Part shown: positions 4,499 to 7,317 of the stretch, in pieces
How positions within the stretch are numbered: the stretch's first letter is position 1
Layout of the letters: every line of letters begins with the position of its first letter
Program-made: the position numbers and the translations under genes
The notes under the pieces: generated by a model
Database searches by the model: none
Told to the model about the DNA's origin: nothing
What the model saw: the letters and a program-made list of their open reading frames with translations, nothing else
NCBI GenBank assembly: GCA_017441045.1
Contig: JAFSAK010000041.1
Span: 1 to 7,317, forward strand
DNA: 7,317 nt
Origin: Clostridia bacterium
GTDB lineage: Bacteria > Bacillota_A > Clostridia > Oscillospirales > Acutalibacteraceae
Reading direction: 5' to 3'

Positions 4499-5080
4499 TT
4501 GCAACTGGGCTTTCAGTTCTTTTTTAGCAGTATTCTTTTAGGCGTAGGTCTTGCTATGGATGCATTTTCGGTTTCTATGGCAAATGGACTCAATGAGCCA
4601 TCAATGAAACGCCCTAAAATGTGTATTGTTGCAGGTATGTTCGCTTTTCTGCAGGCTCTTATGCCAATGCTTGGTTGGATTTGTGTTCATACTATCGTCG
4701 AAAAATTTAAAGCGGCCGAAAAATTTATTCCATATATTGCTTTGGCACTTCTCTTGTTTATCGGCGTTAAAATGATTTATGATAGTGTCAGAGGGTGCGA
4801 GGAAGAGGAGTGTACGGCGCTTGGTTTCGGCGCTCTCATTGTGCAAGGAATAGCCACCTCGATAGATGCATTATCTGTTGGGTTTAATATTGAAAAATAT
4901 AATGCTGTAAGCGCTATTATTTGCTCTCTTATAATCGCAGCAGTAACCTTTATAATTTGTTATATTGGTATTATAATCGGTAAAAAATGCGGTACAGCGC
5001 TTTCGGGTAGAGCTCAGATTTTTGGCGGAATTATTCTTATAATCATAGGAATAGAAATATTTATAACAGGTATCATATAA
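4499..5080 (+). CDS. mntP: Manganese efflux pump MntP
   Basis: Inner-membrane Mn(II) exporter that protects against manganese excess. The 193 residues match the usual length (about 185-190) and hydropathy suggests six helices (about 5-28, 40-64, 76-93, 108-128, 135-157, 172-192). The family's two repeated metal-site motifs are present: GLAMDAFSVSMANG (Asp21) and GIATSIDALSVGF (Asp123). A charged cytoplasmic-type loop (RGCEEEEC, 98-105) lies between the halves. The start is TTG, supported by AAGGAGG 10 nt upstream within the preceding gene, with a 5-bp intergenic gap. Many mntP genes are controlled by a manganese (yybP-ykoY) riboswitch. No such element is seen here, and the gene seems to depend on the promoter upstream of the deacetylase. 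It is convergent with glnN. Confidence 0.93.
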   Translation: MQLGFQFFFSSILLGVGLAMDAFSVSMANGLNEPSMKRPKMCIVAGMFAFLQALMPMLGWICVHTIVEKFKAAEKFIPYIALALLLFIGVKMIYDSVRGCEEEECTALGFGALIVQGIATSIDALSVGFNIEKYNAVSAIICSLIIAAVTFIICYIGIIIGKKCGTALSGRAQIFGGIILIIIGIEIFITGII

Positions 5081-5083
5081 AAT

Positions 5084-5116
5084 AAAACGCGTTGAGAATT
5101 TCTCAACGCGTTTTTT
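5084..5116. terminator. Bidirectional terminator shared by mntP and glnN
   Basis: A 14-bp perfect stem (AAAACGCGTTGAGA / TCTCAACGCGTTTT) with an ATT loop and a T6 run at 5111-5116 for mntP. On the minus strand the stem is followed by the T-rich complement of 5073-5087, serving glnN, whose stop codon ends only 3 bp from the T-run. Confidence 0.93.
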
Positions 5117-5119
5117 AAT

Positions 5120-7207
5120 TTAGATTTTGAAAAGTAAGTCGCCGTAGCTGGGATATGGCCAATATTCTCTTGAAGTCACAGCTTCACATTCATCGGCGCA
5201 TTTTCTGATATTTTCCATAAGGAATAAAACTTCATCGTGGTATATCTTGGCGCTTTCCAAAAGTTCTTTAGCAGAAACGGCTTTTTCTACCGCCTTTTCA
5301 AGTTCACCTACGAACTTATAAATATTTCTATTGTTAGCGGTAAGCGATTTCGCAATATCCGTTTCGATACATTTGCCTTTAATTCCTGCCCACGCCATTT
5401 TGTTCACTTCATCGCAAAGGGCTGAAATATAACGGCTAACGGAAGGAATGATGTCCCTTTTTACCATCTCGATAAGGGTAAGCGCCTCAATATGAAGAAT
5501 TTTGCAGTAGTTTTCAAGAGCGATATCGCTGCGGCAGTTGATTTCCGTGCGGTTTAAAACGCCGTGATGCTCAAACATAGCGATATTTTTATTTGTACTC
5601 AAAAGGGGAATGGCATCAACGGTACTGCGAAGATTCAAAAGGCCGCGATTTTCTGCCTCTTTTTCCCATTCTTTAGAATATCCGTCACCGTCAAAGAGGA
5701 TGCGTTTATGGTTTTTAACGGTCTCTCTTATAATGGCGGTGATTTCTTCATCGCGGTTTTCGGCATTTTCGAGGCGGTCGGCAAACTCTTCGAAAACATC
5801 GGCTACCATAGTGTTTATCATAATATTAGTTTCGGAAATTGAAGCCGAGGAGCCAAGCATACGGAACTCGAATTTATTGCCCGTAAATGCGAAGGGGGAG
5901 GTGCGATTTCTATCCGTATTATCCTTGCGGATATAGGGGATGGTCTCGGTACCTACCGTCATTTTAATGCGCTTTGAATCATCGTGATGAACGCCGTTTT
6001 CAATATCGTAAAGAATATTGGTAAGTTCTTCACCTAAATACATTGATACTATGGCAGGAGGCGCCTCATCTGCGCCGAGTCGGTGGTCGTTACCCGCAGA
6101 GGCAATGGCAATGCGGAGTAAATCCTGATGCTTGTCCACCGCTTTCATAACTGCCGCAAGACATAGTAAAAACACCTTGTTTTCGCTCGGATTTTTTCCG
6201 GGCTTAAAGAGATTAATGCCCGTATTTGTGGAAAGGGACCAGTTATCGTGTTTGCCTGAGCCGTTTACGCCGTCAAATGGTTTTTCGTGCAAAAGACAAA
6301 CAAGACCGTGACGATCTGCCACCTTCTTCATCATTTCCATAGTGAGCTGATTATGGTCGGCGGCTATATTGGCCGTTGTAAATACGGGAGCAAGTTCGTG
6401 CTGAGCGGGAGCGGCCTCATTATGTTCGGTTTTGGCAAGCACGCCGAGTTTCCAGAGCTCCTCATCAAGTTCGCGCATAAATGCGGCAACGCGGGGCTTT
6501 ATAACACCGAAATAATGATCGTTCATTTCCTGACCCTTCGGCGGTTTTGCGCCAAGAAGTGTTCTTCCGCAGAACATAAGGTCGGGACGTTTGCCGAAAA
6601 GTTCTTTATCTATAAGGAAATATTCCTGCTCGGGTCCTAAATTAACATCAATATGCTCAACATCCGTAAGTCCCAAAAGTTTCACAAGGCGAAGCGCTTG
6701 TTTATTTATGGCATCCATACTGCGAAGCAGAGGAGTTTTCTGGTCGAGGGCCTCGCCGCCGTAGGAACAAAAGGCGGTAGGGATACAAAGGGTATTATCC
6801 TTAACGAAGGCAAAGGAACTGGGGTCCCAAGCGGTATAACCTCTCGCTTCAAAGGTGGCGCGAAGACCGCCTGAAGGGAAGGAGGAGGCATCGGGCTCGC
6901 CCTTAATGAGTTCCTTACCCGAAAATTCCATTATTATATGCCCATCATCAGTAGGAGCAATAAAACTATCGTGCTTTTCTGCGGTGATACCTGTCATAGG
7001 TTGGAACCAATGAGAAAAATGGGTAGCCCCCTTTTCTATGGCCCAATCCTTCATAGCATTTGCAACGGTATCGGCAACGCTGCGGTCAATACCTTTACCC
7101 AAATCCACTGCCTCGCGGAGTTTTTTATATGTATCTTCGGGTAAACGCTCTTTCATAACCGAGTCGTTAAACACCATACTGCCGAACAATTCGCTTATAT
7201 TGTTCAA
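5120..7207 (-). CDS. glnN: Glutamine synthetase type III
   Basis: Cytoplasmic enzyme forming glutamine from glutamate, ammonia and ATP. The length of 695 residues is typical of GSIII, far longer than GSI (about 450). The GSIII N-terminal hallmark FGSMVFND is at 8-15, then [23 protein letters not shown] and [10 protein letters not shown]. Catalytic-domain motifs follow: GPEQEYF (Glu193, Glu195, metal), [16 protein letters not shown] (Glu264), [10 protein letters not shown] (315-324, with His320), [17 protein letters not shown] (about 432-449) and [12 protein letters not shown]. The C-terminal GSIII region ends in [17 protein letters not shown] at 7216 is also open in frame, but its AAGGTG ribosome site would overlap the start codon. 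TTG at 7207 gives 8-nt spacing and is preferred with moderate confidence. The gene appears monocistronic, with a consensus promoter upstream and the terminator shared with mntP. Confidence 0.97.
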   Translation of the reverse strand: MNNISELFGSMVFNDSVMKERLPEDTYKKLREAVDLGKGIDRSVADTVANAMKDWAIEKGATHFSHWFQPMTGITAEKHDSFIAPTDDGHIIMEFSGKELIKGEPDASSFPSGGLRATFEARGYTAWDPSSFAFVKDNTLCIPTAFCSYGGEALDQKTPLLRSMDAINKQALRLVKLLGLTDVEHIDVNLGPEQEYFLIDKELFGKRPDLMFCGRTLLGAKPPKGQEMNDHYFGVIKPRVAAFMRELDEELWKLGVLAKTEHNEAAPAQHELAPVFTTANIAADHNQLTMEMMKKVADRHGLVCLLHEKPFDGVNGSGKHDNWSLSTNTGINLFKPGKNPSENKVFLLCLAAVMKAVDKHQDLLRIAIASAGNDHRLGADEAPPAIVSMYLGEELTNILYDIENGVHHDDSKRIKMTVGTETIPYIRKDNTDRNRTSPFAFTGNKFEFRMLGSSASISETNIMINTMVADVFEEFADRLENAENRDEEITAIIRETVKNHKRILFDGDGYSKEWEKEAENRGLLNLRSTVDAIPLLSTNKNIAMFEHHGVLNRTEINCRSDIALENYCKILHIEALTLIEMVKRDIIPSVSRYISALCDEVNKMAWAGIKGKCIETDIAKSLTANNRNIYKFVGELEKAVEKAVSAKELLESAKIYHDEVLFLMENIRKCADECEAVTSREYWPYPSYGDLLFKI

Positions 7208-7228
7208 AAATATCACACCTTAAAATAA

Positions 7229-7260
7229 AAATAAATTACCATAATTATAAATAAATTACC
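7229..7260. repeat. Two 12-bp direct repeats, 20 bp apart, around the glnN -10 box
   Basis: AAATAAATTACC occurs at 7229-7240 and again at 7249-7260 (GGTAATTTATTT on the coding strand). One copy lies in the promoter spacer, touching the -10. The other covers the predicted transcription start. The 20-bp period is about two helical turns, compatible with a tandem protein-binding site. It does not match the GlnR operator pattern TGTNA-N7-TNACA. Confidence 0.7.
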
Positions 7261-7272
7261 CCGATTTGTCAA
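7244..7272 (-). promoter_or_regulatory. Perfect-consensus sigma-A promoter of glnN
   Basis: Minus strand: TTGACA (7272-7267), a 17-bp spacer, then TATAAT (7249-7244). Both hexamers and the spacing are ideal, predicting a start near 7237 and a leader of about 30 nt. A promoter this strong for a nitrogen-assimilation gene is most easily explained if a repressor also acts on it. Confidence 0.88.
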
Positions 7273-7278
7273 TCGGGG
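7259..7278. promoter_or_regulatory. Palindrome over the glnN -35 box
   Basis: CCCCGATT-TGTC-AATCGGGG, a perfect 8-bp inverted repeat with a 4-bp spacer; the -35 hexamer falls in its centre. It could be a repressor operator. Alternatively, as RNA on the minus strand it is a hairpin followed by TAATTTATTT, which might terminate a gene lying upstream, beyond the window edge. Confidence 0.6.
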
Positions 7279-7317
7279 CGGGAAAAATCCTTAAATTAAA
7301 ATATAAAAACGGCAAAA

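Noticed and set aside
5237..5936. Plus-strand frames of 62-108 codons inside glnN (also 6287-6874 and 6938-7223)
   Set aside because: Antisense shadows of a fully intact glutamine synthetase coding sequence, without ribosome binding sites or recognisable domains.

Overview
The window looks like a chromosomal segment from a low-to-moderate G+C Firmicute of class Clostridia, probably a gut Oscillospiraceae- or Lachnospiraceae-like lineage. The clues are the dnaK-dnaJ order, strong AAGGAGG-type ribosome binding sites, frequent GTG/TTG starts, consensus TTGACA/TATAAT promoters, compact rho-independent terminators, a type III glutamine synthetase, and an AraC regulator divergent from a CE4-type deacetylase. 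The taxonomic call is inference; no marker gene settles the genus.

Layout: (1) 1-1936, the 3' part of dnaK (5' end outside the window), a U-tract-less hairpin, dnaJ and its terminator: the end of a heat-shock chaperone operon. (2) 1948-2117, a tRNA gene with anticodon CAT (probably tRNA-Ile2, which is lysidine-modified), with its own strong promoter and terminator. (3) 2118-2362, a gene-free accessory patch. It holds two identical 60-bp repeats, and each contains an inverted copy of the 3' end of the neighbouring tRNA. A second copy of the tRNA terminator and a G+C-rich hairpin block lie between the repeats. (4) 2393-5080, an AraC-family regulator on the minus strand, divergent from a plus-strand pair: a polysaccharide-deacetylase-family protein and an MntP-type manganese exporter, translationally coupled. 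(5) 5084-7278, a bidirectional terminator shared with the convergent glutamine synthetase III gene, whose promoter is visible near the right edge.

How the parts relate: DnaJ delivers clients to DnaK and stimulates its ATPase, so those two form one functional unit. The AraC protein most likely controls itself and the deacetylase-mntP pair through the shared 325-bp intergenic region. GlnN assimilates ammonia and appears to be a monocistronic unit.

The most unusual part is region 3. Read on the minus strand, it contains two copies of a module made of a 43-44-nt leader, a tRNA T-arm/acceptor 3' end and a terminator. The second copy lies directly downstream of the araC stop codon. The other items worth a look are the palindrome and 20-bp-period direct repeats over the glnN promoter, and a pair of near-identical 12-mers around the araC promoter.
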